In this document: positions 34,103 through 45,134 of the stretch, piece after piece | How positions within the stretch are numbered: the stretch's first letter is position 1 | How the letters are laid out: each line of letters begins with the position of its first letter | Assembly: GCF_048128805.1 (NCBI RefSeq) | Contig: NC_136017.1 | Span: 11,496,807 to 11,560,806, forward strand | Length of the DNA stretch: 64,000 nucleotides | DNA from: Centroberyx gerrardi | Lineage: Eukaryota; Chordata; Actinopteri; Beryciformes; Berycidae | Direction of reading: 5' to 3' | Notes under the pieces: generated by a model | What the model saw: only the letters and a program-made list of their open reading frames with translations | Told to the model about the DNA's origin: nothing | The model's database searches: none | Program-made: the position numbers and the translations under genes

Positions 34103-37100
34103 TGACTAACCCTGAATGGCTTTGATCAGACCAGTCCATTACTCAACAGATCCACTGAGCTCATCTCACAAACCTGGCTGCAAGAGAGCGGAATAAAAGC
34201 AGAGATCTTTCCTTCAGGAGTGTCACTTCCCCCACTGGAGTTACAGTGCAGTATGGAGTTACAGTGAGTTTTGGGTAGTGAGTAGTGACACATTGATGTT
34301 TTTGGCTCAGTGCTTCCCTTACTTTGGATGTGAAATGACACTATGACTATGAGGCTGGGAGGTTACTCTGCAGCCTGACAGTTTAAACTGGAGGGGGGGG
34401 GGCTTTTTTTTTTTTTTTTCAGATGACAAAGGATACCCAGGGCCCCGAGGTGAGGGAGGGGCCGCTAAAGTGTCTGGACTAAAATGCCTTTTGTGGTCCT
34501 TAAGTGTGCATTTATAAATATTTCATATTTTATTTCACACTGCTCTGGTTTTGAAACGGGGGTTTGGCTGAAATCTACAAAACTGCAAACAAACAAAACG
34601 TTCTCAAAACTATGACACAGCAACCGGCGTGTTATCTGCGGAAAACTGGAGCAAGCAGGAATAAAAATTTGTCTAGGATTTTCCTGCGCAGACTAAAACA
34701 AAATTGTAATCCTTAGACAGATTTTGGAGCTGCTGGTGAAAGTTTGGTTATGACAGCCAACACCCAAAATCTATCATTTCAATTAGGGATGTGTCCGATA
34801 AATCAGTAAATGAATGTGTGTAGGTGTGTTTGGGTAGATATAGATGTTTGTCATAGATGGAGTAATGGTGGTGAGGGGATTAGAGGAAAGTAGAGGGGGG
34901 CCAGAGTCACCTCCTGTGCACAGGGCCCATAATTCTTAGCTACGCCCCTGCTGCACCACAACTTGACATATTTACTTCTTGAGCATAAAATTCTTATGTT
35001 GCATGTTGTGAGAAGCTTGATCCACAGCCAAATCTTTTAGAGTGCTTTTAACAACCAGGATTATCACAAAGTGCTTTACATGAAACCAAAAACAATGTAC
35101 AGTGTGGATAGGTGCTTTCCATTGATATCAAGTTATTTATGAATGGTATGAATAGGCCTAGCTGGCACACACACACACACACACACAGGTCTACTGCATC
35201 TTTTGGGTGTCTATCCTTAATGAAACAAGCAGCACTAGCTCCTGGTCTCCATTAGCTGTCTCCAGGAGGTCAGCCTCCCTCCTCAGAAGCTTCTTGCTGA
35301 GCCAGCAGCAGCAACAAGCGCCACACTGAGATATAACATGTGCCCACTCACCAGAACTTAATGGGATTGTGTTGGGTTGGAAGCCAAGAAGACATCAGGC
35401 CTCCATTAGCGAGTCGTATAAACGCGGGGGAAGCATGGGAAAGAAGTTAGATCGTATAGGTTCTGTTGCTGTGTGGCAGTGCAGGTGGCAGGAAGCCATG
35501 AGATCCCCCTGCATCGGACAAGACCAGCCCACATATCACCTTTACCACGTTCTCCTATAGATACACATGGGGAGGTGCGGTGCAAAGCAGGAAATACACT
35601 TTACTGAAGTTCACACTTATCCCAAACTGGTAGATTTCCATCCTAACAGTGTATTTTTAGATGCTGAACCAAATCAAACTATCTCATTTGTATGTTTGTT
35701 AGCCTGTCATGATCTGAGAGTATAAAAAGCAACCCTATGCCACTGTTTCTCTAAGTCCACACCCATTAATTAGAGTCAATTTAACACTTTTAGATAGTTT
35801 TGAACAGCTGCCCCACAGCCATATCAGCTCTACAACTCTCCAATCAACACTTGCCAACTCCAAATAAGTGTCACTGAAAAATCAACACTTACTAACGCTG
35901 GAAAATTTGCTGTGTAACTGTATAGCCTCAAAAAAGACTGTTAGCAAGTTAGCTGTCCCCCACAAAAACCTAAATGACCCATATGAACCTATAGTAGACT
36001 TTTCCTGTGAGTATATTACTGCACTCACAACGCGTTCTGCTCATTTCTCACTATGTGCAATCACTGAATCCATACACTGTCATTATCTCTGTAATTAGCT
36101 GGAGCTGATGGATTCTGTTGAGGTGAAATTTTGTGCCATTTATCATGTGGGTTTTAATCATTTTTGCACAGTTTAACTGCAGTCTACTCCTTTACTGCTG
36201 GGCCACAACATCATCTCTGAAATACTGTATCTTCTGTGTTTATGTAGTGTAGTTGGCCACAGGCAAATCCCCCTTAACTACAGAAGCCCTTGACTCCAGC
36301 ACCTCACAGAATAACCAAATAAACCCTGTGTCAGTTGCAGGTTGTCAAAACAACATCTGGGTGTAGCCCTCCTCATAATCTAATAATCTCTTCGCTTGGA
36401 TGTAAAAGTTTATGGTTGTATCGACCCGGGAGGGCGGCGCGTTCAAAGCACTTCGGCCGGGTTTTCACGCTGCACTGATGCTGTGTCTAATAGCAGGAGG
36501 CGAGCATCAGGCGCTGGGTGGAGACCGAAAACTACGTATCCCAGGGGGCACTTGGGTTTAGGTCCACAGCAACTTCCTGACCTCAGGCTTTTAGCGTCGG
36601 CCATCAGGAAACAGAGAATATATGGAGGGAGAGAGATGCTAAACCAGCTTGGGTTAAAATGCGAGTTAGGACGAGCCACAAGTAAAGTGCTCCTTCTTGG
36701 TGAATTAGTCCAAGTAGTAAAGTGCTCTGACTTAACATATTTACTGAACTATGCTTACTCAGCTGTTTTCACCATACTGGCCCACTCTAAGGTTCATCCT
36801 TTTCTCACGTTCAGCACTGAGATGCCTTTAAATGTACAATATTTCCTTCTGTTCACAGCATTTTTTCCCTTCAATCCAACCTAATTACCTCCACCAAAGA
36901 GTTTATGTTTTTGGCTATTTGTTGTCTGTCAGCAAGATATCTCAAAAACCAGCGAATGGATTTCCCTGAAATTTAGTGGACAAATAAGCCTTGGGCCAAA
37001 GAACAAGTGTTTCGATTTTGGTTGGATGATTTTTTATTTTTTTTTAATCATAACTATGAAAATCGCAAACATAGAGATTGCCCCCAAATCCTAAGGGTAT

Positions 37101-38294
37101 GTTTGCAGAGTCAAGAAATCAATTTAACTTAAAATTGAAGTGTTAGGAATGATGCCTTCAGGTGTAACAGCAAGTTGGAGAATTGTTCAGCGTTGGCGGA
37201 GATCTGTGCTCTCCAAGTGCCTTCTGGTTTCCACTGGCTCTTCTACAGCATGGTTCAAGGCTGAGGGGTTTGTACATTTTGCACACAACATATACAACTT
37301 AGGCCCTGATTTACTGAAGCCTTTATTGAGTGCAAAAACTTTTAGCATGTGCAGAACCAATGCTATAACCCCTGACTGGTCAAGCAGTTTGTCTTAAACC
37401 AATCACAAGTCTCTGTGTTGACTTTGCACATACTGAATGGTTTTGCACCTGCTAAAGGTTTTAGTTAATGAGGTTCTTAGTCTCCTAAACAGCAGAAACA
37501 GCAAATCTGGATTCACCAACAATAGCTGAACCTCTTCACCACCTCCAACCCTGACAGCCACTAAGAGGAAGAAATTTGAATATTTAGGTAGAGTGTGCAG
37601 TTTACTGACTTATATGATTTCTGGGTTTTGGAGCCTGCAACATTCAAACAGTTGCCTCTCGCTGCCATTGGGGCTCACCAGCGTGCAAATTTACCTAGTC
37701 CAGCTTTAAAACGAGGCTGCACCAATCAGCACAAAGCCCGCCTTTTAATTCCTCACTCCGGGTTGTTGGCTACATTAAACTGAGTTTGCATCATAAATAC
37801 AGAAAATGAGATTATCTGGAAGACCTGGGGGCTGCACCATTAAAGATAGAAACGAAGTTAGGAGTTTCATCGTAAAAAAAAACAAAAAGCACAAAACAAA
37901 GACTCCAAAGACCTTCTCCATCTGCCGCGCAGGCCCCGTCTCTTACTCTGCTGTTTATCACAGGAATGTTTGCGGTTTATTATTGTGTTCCCTCGCCTTC
38001 TTCTCCATGTAGCCCAGATGCCAACACGCTGCAGAGACAACATTAGCTGTAGCAGCAGCTTTGTTCTTCAGCGGCAACATCCCTTGGGTCTCCACACCAT
38101 GTAGGCGCCATAGGTTCTGTGATTTTCCCGTCCGGCTCTACAAGCAGCTACATGCGTTAAGCCGGGCTGTCGCGCCGCCGAGCTGCTCCAACCGCTAATT
38201 AACAACAGATGTGGAGAGCATGGAGGCTGCTGCAGGGTTGGAGGGCTTCGTGTTGGAGATGCCTGGCTGTTCTTTGGTAATTAGTATGTGTGTT

Positions 38295-38342
<48 letters not shown>

Positions 38343-41300
38343 CGTGTGTTTGTGAGTGCTGTGGGGCTTGTGAAAACGGGTAAGAACGCTGCTGTAGCTA
38401 TTTAGCACAGCAGGTAGCCTTAATAATGCTGTGTACCCAAAGCTAAGCGGAAAATATAGAGACCGTCCTTTTGTGAGTTATAAACACTGGTTCTGTCTGT
38501 ATGTGTGTGTGTGTGTGTGTGAGTGTGTGTGTGGAATAATACCCCACAAAGGCAAATAGCAGCAACTACCTTTTGTGTTTTAAAGGTCAAAGGTCATGAC
38601 TCGGGTTTAGATTCCATACCAGCAAAAATGATACCCATTAATGCCGTTAAATGACATGCAGTCCGCTTTTGTACCCACAATGCTTTGTCAGGACCAGGAG
38701 ATAAAGTTTGAAGTCTTTTTTTCTCAGAGATCTCAGGTTTTTCCAGGTATTTTATTCACTTTCTTTACTGAGACTTTACTGAAATCATGCACCAAACAAG
38801 TGCACAATTGTGAGATTCAGTTGAGCAGAAAAAGAAAAGTCACTCTATCAACAAAGGTGGAGCTTTTCCTTCTAAGTTTTCGTTTGTCCCTTTGAGTCAC
38901 CAGCCCGAAGGGATTCGCTGCTTTGTCTGTTTAAATGATGTGGGTGAAAAAGTTTGTGTTTTCCCCAAACTAGACACACAAATGTGCCGAAACCTGCGGC
39001 TGAATTCACAAAGATCTTCTATTGGGGGGTGTGGATGTAAGATGACTTCACTTGACAAAACTGTAGCTCAGCACTTCCCGCTGTGAAGGGCTTGGCAGCT
39101 CGGCACATGGGTTCCCTCAGTACCATTATCCCCCTGTTCCTCCTGGCTTCATTTGGATTCAGCTGCTGTGGAAGTGATTTACAGCAATATTTTACACTTC
39201 AATGGAGACTTTTTTTTTGTGGCTTTTTTAGCATGCGTGCCTCCCTGTGAATTCCTAAACAGTCACCCGGCGGTATTGTCTGCTCCGCAAATCCACAGTG
39301 ACGTCTCTCCCTGGCACCTATTTTGAAAACGCGGCCCAAATGTTTTACTCTACTGCATATTCATACAGCGAGTAGTTTCAGCCAAGCAATCTGATTGATC
39401 AAAGAGGCGTTCCAACCGTGCTCATAATTCCCATAATGCACGGCTGCCAACTGTTGTGGTAAACAAGGAGTGAGTTAGCAGTCTTTCTTGTTTTTTGCAC
39501 TACTTTGAAGAAAACTTTTCAGGCAGCACTTATGCATTGTTAACCAAGGATGGAAGTAACTAATAACAATTATTCTCATTATTGTAATTGAGTAGCATTT
39601 TTGTGAAATTGTACTTTTTGGGGTATTTTTTGTAAGTAATCTCAGTAACTTTTACTCTGAGTACATTTTATATTAGCTGCTTTTTTCGAATTTTACACCA
39701 GTTTTACTAAAGTAAAGGTAAAATCACACCTTTTCTTCAGTAAAACTTCAGCAAAGTGACAGTACTTAGGCCTACTTGAGTAGGATATTTTGGTGCTTTT
39801 TCCCTCCCTGTTGGTAACCATTGTATAAAAACCATAATAGCCTTGAGGATGCTCTTTACTGTGATGATGTATATCACAGTGATGCATCAGGTGTGAGGTG
39901 CAGCTCTGGGGGTTTTTATCGCTGTAACAAAACACAGTGATGTAACGCAGATGCCATCATTTTCCGGGCTTTGTGTTGGACGTCTTCAAAAAGTTCACAG
40001 TTTTCAGTTTCATTTGAAATAAGGGCAGATCATTTTGGGAGCTTGACTGTTCATAAATTCATATCAATCGATCAAAACGTTGCCCGAAGCGTTGGGTTCA
40101 AAAGTTTCAAATTTTTAGTGTACAATGCACGATTCCGCTCTATAAATGCCTATGGGGCAGTTTTTTTGTATGCGCCGTGTTGCACAGTTGCAGCTTCTGC
40201 GCATCTGATGTGGAGGGTGAGATGGTTTGATATGCTGCAACAAACAAGGCCCATACTCCCCCCCCCCCCCCTCCCTCCAGAGATACTAGCTCCCCCTGTG
40301 TCTTTGTAGTTATATATAGAGTTTCTCCCGCAAGGCTGTCAGATTACATTTGTCTGTGTGGCGCTTTCCTTGTTCACACTTCACACCCTCCACACTCCGG
40401 TTTTCCAAACATACAGGCCATGGGAGATGCTCGTCCTGCTGAGGTCAGCTGGGTGTCTGTGTGTACGTGTGTGTGTGTATGTGTGTTGTAACTGCAGCAC
40501 CTTTGGGCGAAATGTCAAGGTGGGAAAGTCTTTGGCAAATGAACCAAGGAGCAAGTGTTCTTTGCTTGAGAATTAAGAAGTATGTAGAAAGTCAAAGGCG
40601 CAATGGCACAGTTTAAGTATGTAGACTACGTAGGTGATGAATTATTCATGTTATTTAGAATAATTTCCTATATGGCACTATGTTTTTTGGGAACCAATAA
40701 TGAAGAGGCCTGGGGAACACAGTAGCTGCAAATCATTTGTAGCGTTTGTTTTAACTTACTTGAAGCAACACATGGGTGGAGTTTACCACATCTGGAGCAT
40801 TTTAATTGTGACAGGTAAGTTGTCAATCACAGAAAGGTATGCTAAATTGACTTGCAAATACTTCTCTGTGACTGTCCAAACTTTCTGGCACTTGTATTGT
40901 CCTATGTGGTAAACACCGCCCATCTGGCACTTAAATTGGCAAAAACAAACCGTAAAAGGTATCTTCAAATGCTGCTGCTGTGCATTAAAAAGCGTTGAAA
41001 CTTATTTTTGCGATCACTGACTTAACTCTTCAGTAGTATTATTTCTTAAATATAATTCATGAATGTGTCTTTAAGTATGTTCTTCCTCTCTGGCGAAGAG
41101 TCTTTAACTGCTAACACTAACGTGATACTTTATCGATTTCTGTAGGGAAATTCTCTTTTCTCTTGCCCCCTCCCTCCTCCACTGGGAGGTCAAAGGTCAG
41201 GCTCAGCTACAGAACAGTGACCCTGGAGCTGGTACGGCTTCATGTCTTGCTCAGAGACACTTCAGCAGGGCCGTCGCTTGTTGCTTGTTAAAGGACGCTC

Positions 41301-42662
41301 TCCCTCCTCAGCAACAGCTGCTGTCCCAGATCCCCGTGTCTTCGGCACAGCGAGACTTGGCCGGCTCTTTTCCGCGCCTCAGCTCTTCTCCCGGCTGAGC
41401 ACAGTGGCAGCAGGCTACCAATTTGTAGATAAGAGCCCATTTCTCAATAGCACCAGCAGATCAATAAGCCAGGCCCAGAATGCACTTAGGGATGACTGAT
41501 AGCCAGGCTATTAGGTGATACGTGCCAAGATGCTTTGAATTGTTCCATTACCTGTTGTGAGAAAATATGCCCTTTGTGGCTGACAGTCTTCAGTCATTTC
41601 ATCACAGAAGTCATGAAGGGTATCATACTGAGACGAAAATTTGGGAAGAGGGGTTCACATTTATTAATACATGCTAATATGAAAGTAAAACTCATTGTGG
41701 AATAGAAAGTTACTGGCTATCTTAAGGCCTTTGTTTACAAAATTCTAACATATTTGAGAATGAGATAATTCATGGATTTCAGGTGACAGCCTTTTCTCTA
41801 AAATGTATACATACATAATATTTTGGTCTGAAACTTACATACAATACTATTCTATGTGTGTGAACAGGCCTTGTTAGCCTCTTGAGTTTTAATTGTATCT
41901 GGTCAACATCAATATCATTTGGTGTGATATACAGTAGAGTCCTAAATGCAGGAATAGCCAGGAGCTATAGCTAAGTATGAAGTAGTATGAAGTTGTTTCC
42001 AAGGTACGAGGGCAGCGTTCCCCCTTGTGAGCGCGCCGCATTAGCTTTATTCAATTATTCAATAACCTATTCCATTACTCTCCCCAGCCTGGTTCCCTTG
42101 TATCGATGCCTCAGAGGGAAGAGGATTGGAATCGTCAGCTACACGTTGGGGAAGAAAGCTTTTGATCCGCTAAGACACGCTTAGTGCATGATAGCAAGAT
42201 GTAAAGGGGGGAGCCGGCGGTTTAAACAAGCCATTAAAAGTACAGCTTTGCATGCCATTAGAGATAGTATCGCTCGACACGACGCTAGAGAACGACTAGC
42301 ACGAAATGTTTGGTTGATTACATCCAGAAATGTAGACCAACCAGATTCAGAAGAGACGGTTATCAGGTTTTCTTAAGCTAATGAGCGTTTCACCATACTG
42401 TAGATAAATAGGACTGTGTGAGCCTGCGGAGATGAGAGACCCAGGGACTGATGGTGGACTGGCCTCCTGGGAAGCTGCTTCTACTGTACAGTTACTGTGT
42501 TTCTCTCCCTCGATCTCCATTGTGCATTGTTCAAACTCCTCCATTGTTTCAGCATCTAACAAATATGTAGGCCAGCACTGCGCTCACACGCGCTCTTTCT
42601 CAGTTTAGTGTGGGATAGACACCCAGCAACGGCGTTTTCCCCTTGCCGTCTTCACACTGCCT

Positions 42663-42742
<80 letters not shown>

Positions 42743-42846
42743 TCTCATCTCCCTCAGGTATCAGGAAGTTCCTGTAGTCTTGGTTTGAAATAAAGTGGAC
42801 CCAGAGGGAGAGAAATTTCAAATTCACATCTATAAAAATTGTTTTT

Positions 42847-42902
<56 letters not shown>

Positions 42903-43034
42903 CCTCTCTACCAGTAGACAAAGTGGACACAGAGGGGAATAAGGCTGCAAATTTCATACCTACACATTGATAATTTTCTTCTCCCCTCTCCATTTTCTTT
43001 TCCCCACTTTTGTCTCCCTCCCTCATTCTTTCTC

Positions 43035-43070
<36 letters not shown>

Positions 43071-43330
43071 TCTCTCTCCCTCTCTCCACCAGGTACCAGC
43101 AGGTGCCGGTGGTGCTGGTGGGCAACAAGGTGGACCTGGAGGGGGAGCGCGAGGTGTCCCCCAGCGAGGGCCAGGCGCTGGCCGAGGACTGGGGCTGCCC
43201 CTTCATGGAGACGTCGGCCAAGAGCAAGACCATGGTGGACGAGCTGTTCACCGAGATCGTCCGGCAGATGGACTTCTGCCCGCTGCCGGACCGGAGCGAC
43301 ACCTGCTGCTCCGCCTGCAGCCTGCAGTAG
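33017..43330 (+). CDS. rap2a: Ras-related GTPase Rap2a (two coding exons)
   Basis: Small GTPase that switches between GDP and GTP forms at recycling endosomes and plasma membrane; Rap2 effectors include TNIK/MINK/MAP4K4 kinases. Exons 33017-33330 and 43093-43330 join to 183 residues, the exact RAP2A length. Visible motifs: P-loop GSGGVGKS at 10-17, effector region YDPTIEDFY at 32-40 (Phe39 is typical of Rap2), DTAGTEQF at 57-64, NKVD at 116-119, ETSAK near 143-147. The C-terminus [10 protein letters not shown] has palmitoylatable Cys176/177 and a CSLQ CaaX box; the CCSAC..Q form points to RAP2A (human ends CCSACNIQ) rather than RAP2B or RAP2C. Start has a good Kozak context (G at -3). GC-rich exons. 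Confidence 0.95.
33471..33553. repeat. 83-bp direct repeat, copy 2 (downstream of rap2a exon 1)
   Basis: Same orientation as copy 1, about 95% identical; the two copies bracket rap2a exon 1. Confidence 0.85.
36887..37060. repeat. dispersed repeat with ttacctccaccaaagag core
   Basis: Blocks ttacctccaccaaagagttt, tctgtcagcaagatatctca and gaaatttagtggacaaat are recalled from a repeat widespread in aquatic animals. Element class not assigned. Confidence 0.5.
40725..40975. mobile_element. GACCTGGGTCAAAT-family MITE, diverged copy
   Basis: Shares tctctgtgactgtccaaact and gtaaacaccgcccatctggc with the 25564 copy. In rap2a intron 1. Confidence 0.6.
41128..41280. repeat. fish interspersed repeat fragment (partner of 8518-8722)
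   Basis: actttatcgatttctgtagg and gctcagctacagaacagt in the same order and strand as at 8518-8722. Confidence 0.6.
42667..42738. repeat. (CT)n, 72 nt, upstream of rap2a pseudo-exon A
   Basis: Pure CT dinucleotide; further CT runs at 42851-42893 and 43035-43090 precede copy B and the true exon 2. Confidence 0.95.
42758..42812 (+). pseudogene. decayed duplicate of the start of rap2a exon 2 (copy A)
   Basis: After a CT tract and CAG acceptor-like site, the bases read G TAT CAG GAA GTT CCT GTA GTC TTG and on. In the exon 2 frame this gives YQEVPVVLV, stop, NKVDPEGE. By hand, 39 of 55 positions match exon 2 and most differences are silent third positions. One TGA (42786-42788) replaces a Gly codon (GGA to TGA is one change). 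Homology stops after about 55 nt. Confidence 0.75.
42911..42960 (+). pseudogene. second decayed fragment of rap2a exon 2 region (copy B)
   Basis: After a CT tract ending ctctaccag, the sequence contains gacaaagtggacacagaggg, matching the NKVD..EG portion of exon 2. It then continues through caaatttca, matching the DNA downstream of copy A. It lacks the first ~30 nt of the exon. Copies A and B share flanking sequence, so one arose from the other by tandem duplication. Confidence 0.55.
43093..43330 (+). CDS. rap2a: rap2a exon 2
   Basis: 238 nt, continues R105 then [40 protein letters not shown], and ends at TAG 43328-43330 after CCSACSLQ. Acceptor ctccaccag after a CT microsatellite (43035-43090). 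Immediately upstream are two decayed partial copies of the start of this exon. Confidence 0.96.
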
Positions 43331-43426
43331 CGGCCCGGTCGGGACAGTCGGGCCGTTCGGACGGGCGACGGGTGAGAAGGTGGATCACATGTGGCCCCTT
43401 TAGATACTAGATGCAAGGGGGAGGAG

Positions 43427-44287
43427 TTTAAAGGAGGAAATTCACCCGAAAACACTTTAACACTGTCTGTGGTGTATGTTTTCTGATTCCCGTGGATAAC
43501 AATGGAGTTTAATAGCAGAACATTTTTCAGCTATCTAAAACATTAACGGTGAACGTCAGGTTTTGGTGCCAGTCCCTCAGAATCAAAGAGCGAGGGTTTC
43601 TGTCTAGACTCCATTTTCAACAACAATCATACAGAGGACAAGAGCTGGCAACACTGCGACTGGAAAAACTCACTTTCTTGCTGTTTGCTGTTACTGTGCT
43701 ATCTATCACTATCACTATTGCCAGTGTTGCCAACTCTCTTCCAAGGAAAGTAGCTATTGGCTGCTCAAAAAGTTGCACGAGGTTGCCAGATGATGTCATT
43801 TGCTAATTTGCATATCAATATATTTGCTCCAGCCCCTGCTCTCAGTGGAGGGAGGGGCTACACTGTGTATGGGGAGCATTGTGATCATTAGACCACTTTG
43901 GATTAGACAAGCACGCAGCACAAATTGGCTTCAGCTGTACAGATTATTGCCAGCTGCTTTGGGAGTCAGCACATTAACATGATTCCCTAAAAGAAGTAGC
44001 TACATTTGTTGTATAAATGTTAAGTTGCCAGGAGGGTCTGAAAAGTTGTTAAATCTAGCGACAAAGTTGCTAAGTTATTGCTCTCTCCACCACAGTCAAA
44101 AGGCATTCTGGGAAATGTAGGAAATCACTAACTGCAGTAGAAGTAGACGAGGCAGGTTGAGGGCGAGTGGATACACCAAAAAAGTAAATTACACCACTTC
44201 ATCACAAATTAACCTGGAATGTACTGAACATCGCAGACTGATGATATGACAGTGTGAGAGTATCGGAGGGTGGATTCTTCCTTTAAA
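43427..44287. mobile_element. TTAA-flanked non-autonomous DNA transposon (MITE), copy 1
   Basis: Begins TTTAAAGGAGGAAATTCACC and ends GGGTGGATTCTTCCTTTAAA: imperfect terminal inverted repeats with TTAA at both ends, about 861 bp. TTAA targets are used by piggyBac and Kolobok elements. Internal blocks (tcagaatcaaagagcgaggg; aaaggcattctgggaaatgt) recur in copy 2. A different sequence (about 43720-44095, containing tgttgccaactctc) is probably a nested insertion. Lies in the probable rap2a 3'UTR. Confidence 0.8.
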
Positions 44288-44349
44288 GAAAAGCAGCACT
44301 TGACCCCCACCTCCATCACCATCCTCCTGATTAATATGAGCAGATTGTC

Positions 44350-44436
44350 TGGGTTTCCCAAAGGCAACATAGTGCCAAAACCATCTGAAAAGCCATTGAC
44401 AGAGAAGATCATAGTGCTAAATGCTTTTGGGAAACG
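44350..44436. mobile_element. very short inverted-repeat element
   Basis: GGGTTTCCCAAAGGC at the left and GCTTTTGGGAAAC at the right with inner agtgc / agtgc-type arms, about 86 bp. Such gtttcccaaaagc-ended elements are familiar in fish genomes. Confidence 0.5.
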
Positions 44437-45134
44437 AGGCGCTGGCGGTCCAAACGAGGACTGCAGTTTACTTACAGTGTTCTCAGTGATTTTATTGGTC
44501 ATGTTTGCTTTTTGCTCTTGTTTTTGCACTTTTGGGGACATTTTGACAGCGCAACTTGTGCCAGGCAAGACCAATCAAACACAGAAGGTATTTGAAAGGA
44601 TGTCAAATCAGACCGCGGTCTGAAGGTAACCCCGCTGTGAAGGGGTGAAGGGGTCAAACAGGCGGTCAGATGTTACAGTGGGCCTGCCTAACGATGAATG
44701 AATGAATGAATGTTACAGAGGAAAAGTCGACTGCACCATTAAGGGAATTCATTCACACGTTCCAAAAGGTTGAGATGCTCATTGTGGATGATGTGTGCAT
44801 GTTTCGACTCAGTTGTACTGTCACACTGACATGGAGTACAATCAAACTCACCCAAAGAGACAGAGTCAACTAATCAACCAATCAATCAGTCATAATCATG
44901 TACTGGACACTATCTTCACACCATGATGACAAGACAGACAAAACAAAATGCCTTCCTCCGTCATATTAAGTTAACATCAGGCTCCAGAACTTTCTATGTG
45001 TAGCTCATCTATGTTAAACCACATCAGATATGTTAGTGGTCCAACAGTCAGAAACACTTATTTTCAACAAAAAAAATAAATCTTTATTGCACAAATGTGT
45101 CACGCTCATTTGTTGTTGGATGGATATGAATAAA

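Larger units (their letters stand above)
33331..43092 (+). other. rap2a: rap2a intron 1
   Basis: 9.8 kb with no intact extra exon. Contains the second copy of the 83-bp repeat (33471-33553), GT runs (33396-33444, 38299-38339), CT runs (34060-34099, 42667-42738, 42851-42893), a CA run (35167-35187) and a repeat of the ttacctccaccaaagag type (about 36887-37060). Also a GACCTGGGTCAAAT-family copy (40725-40975) and a fish repeat fragment at 41128-41280 that matches 8518-8722. Confidence 0.65.
43331..45134 (+). other. rap2a: rap2a 3' untranslated region (probable)
   Basis: No AATAAA or ATTAAA was seen between the stop and 45074. The first candidates are AATAAA at 45075-45080 and 45129-45134, so the 3'UTR is likely about 1.75 kb. 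If so, it includes a TTAA-flanked MITE starting 97 nt after the stop codon and a short inverted-repeat element at about 44350-44435. Extent is inferred. Confidence 0.45.

Noticed and set aside
42754..43455. 233-codon minus-strand Arg/Glu-rich frame
   Set aside because: Produced by the (CT)n tracts and the antisense of rap2a exon 2.
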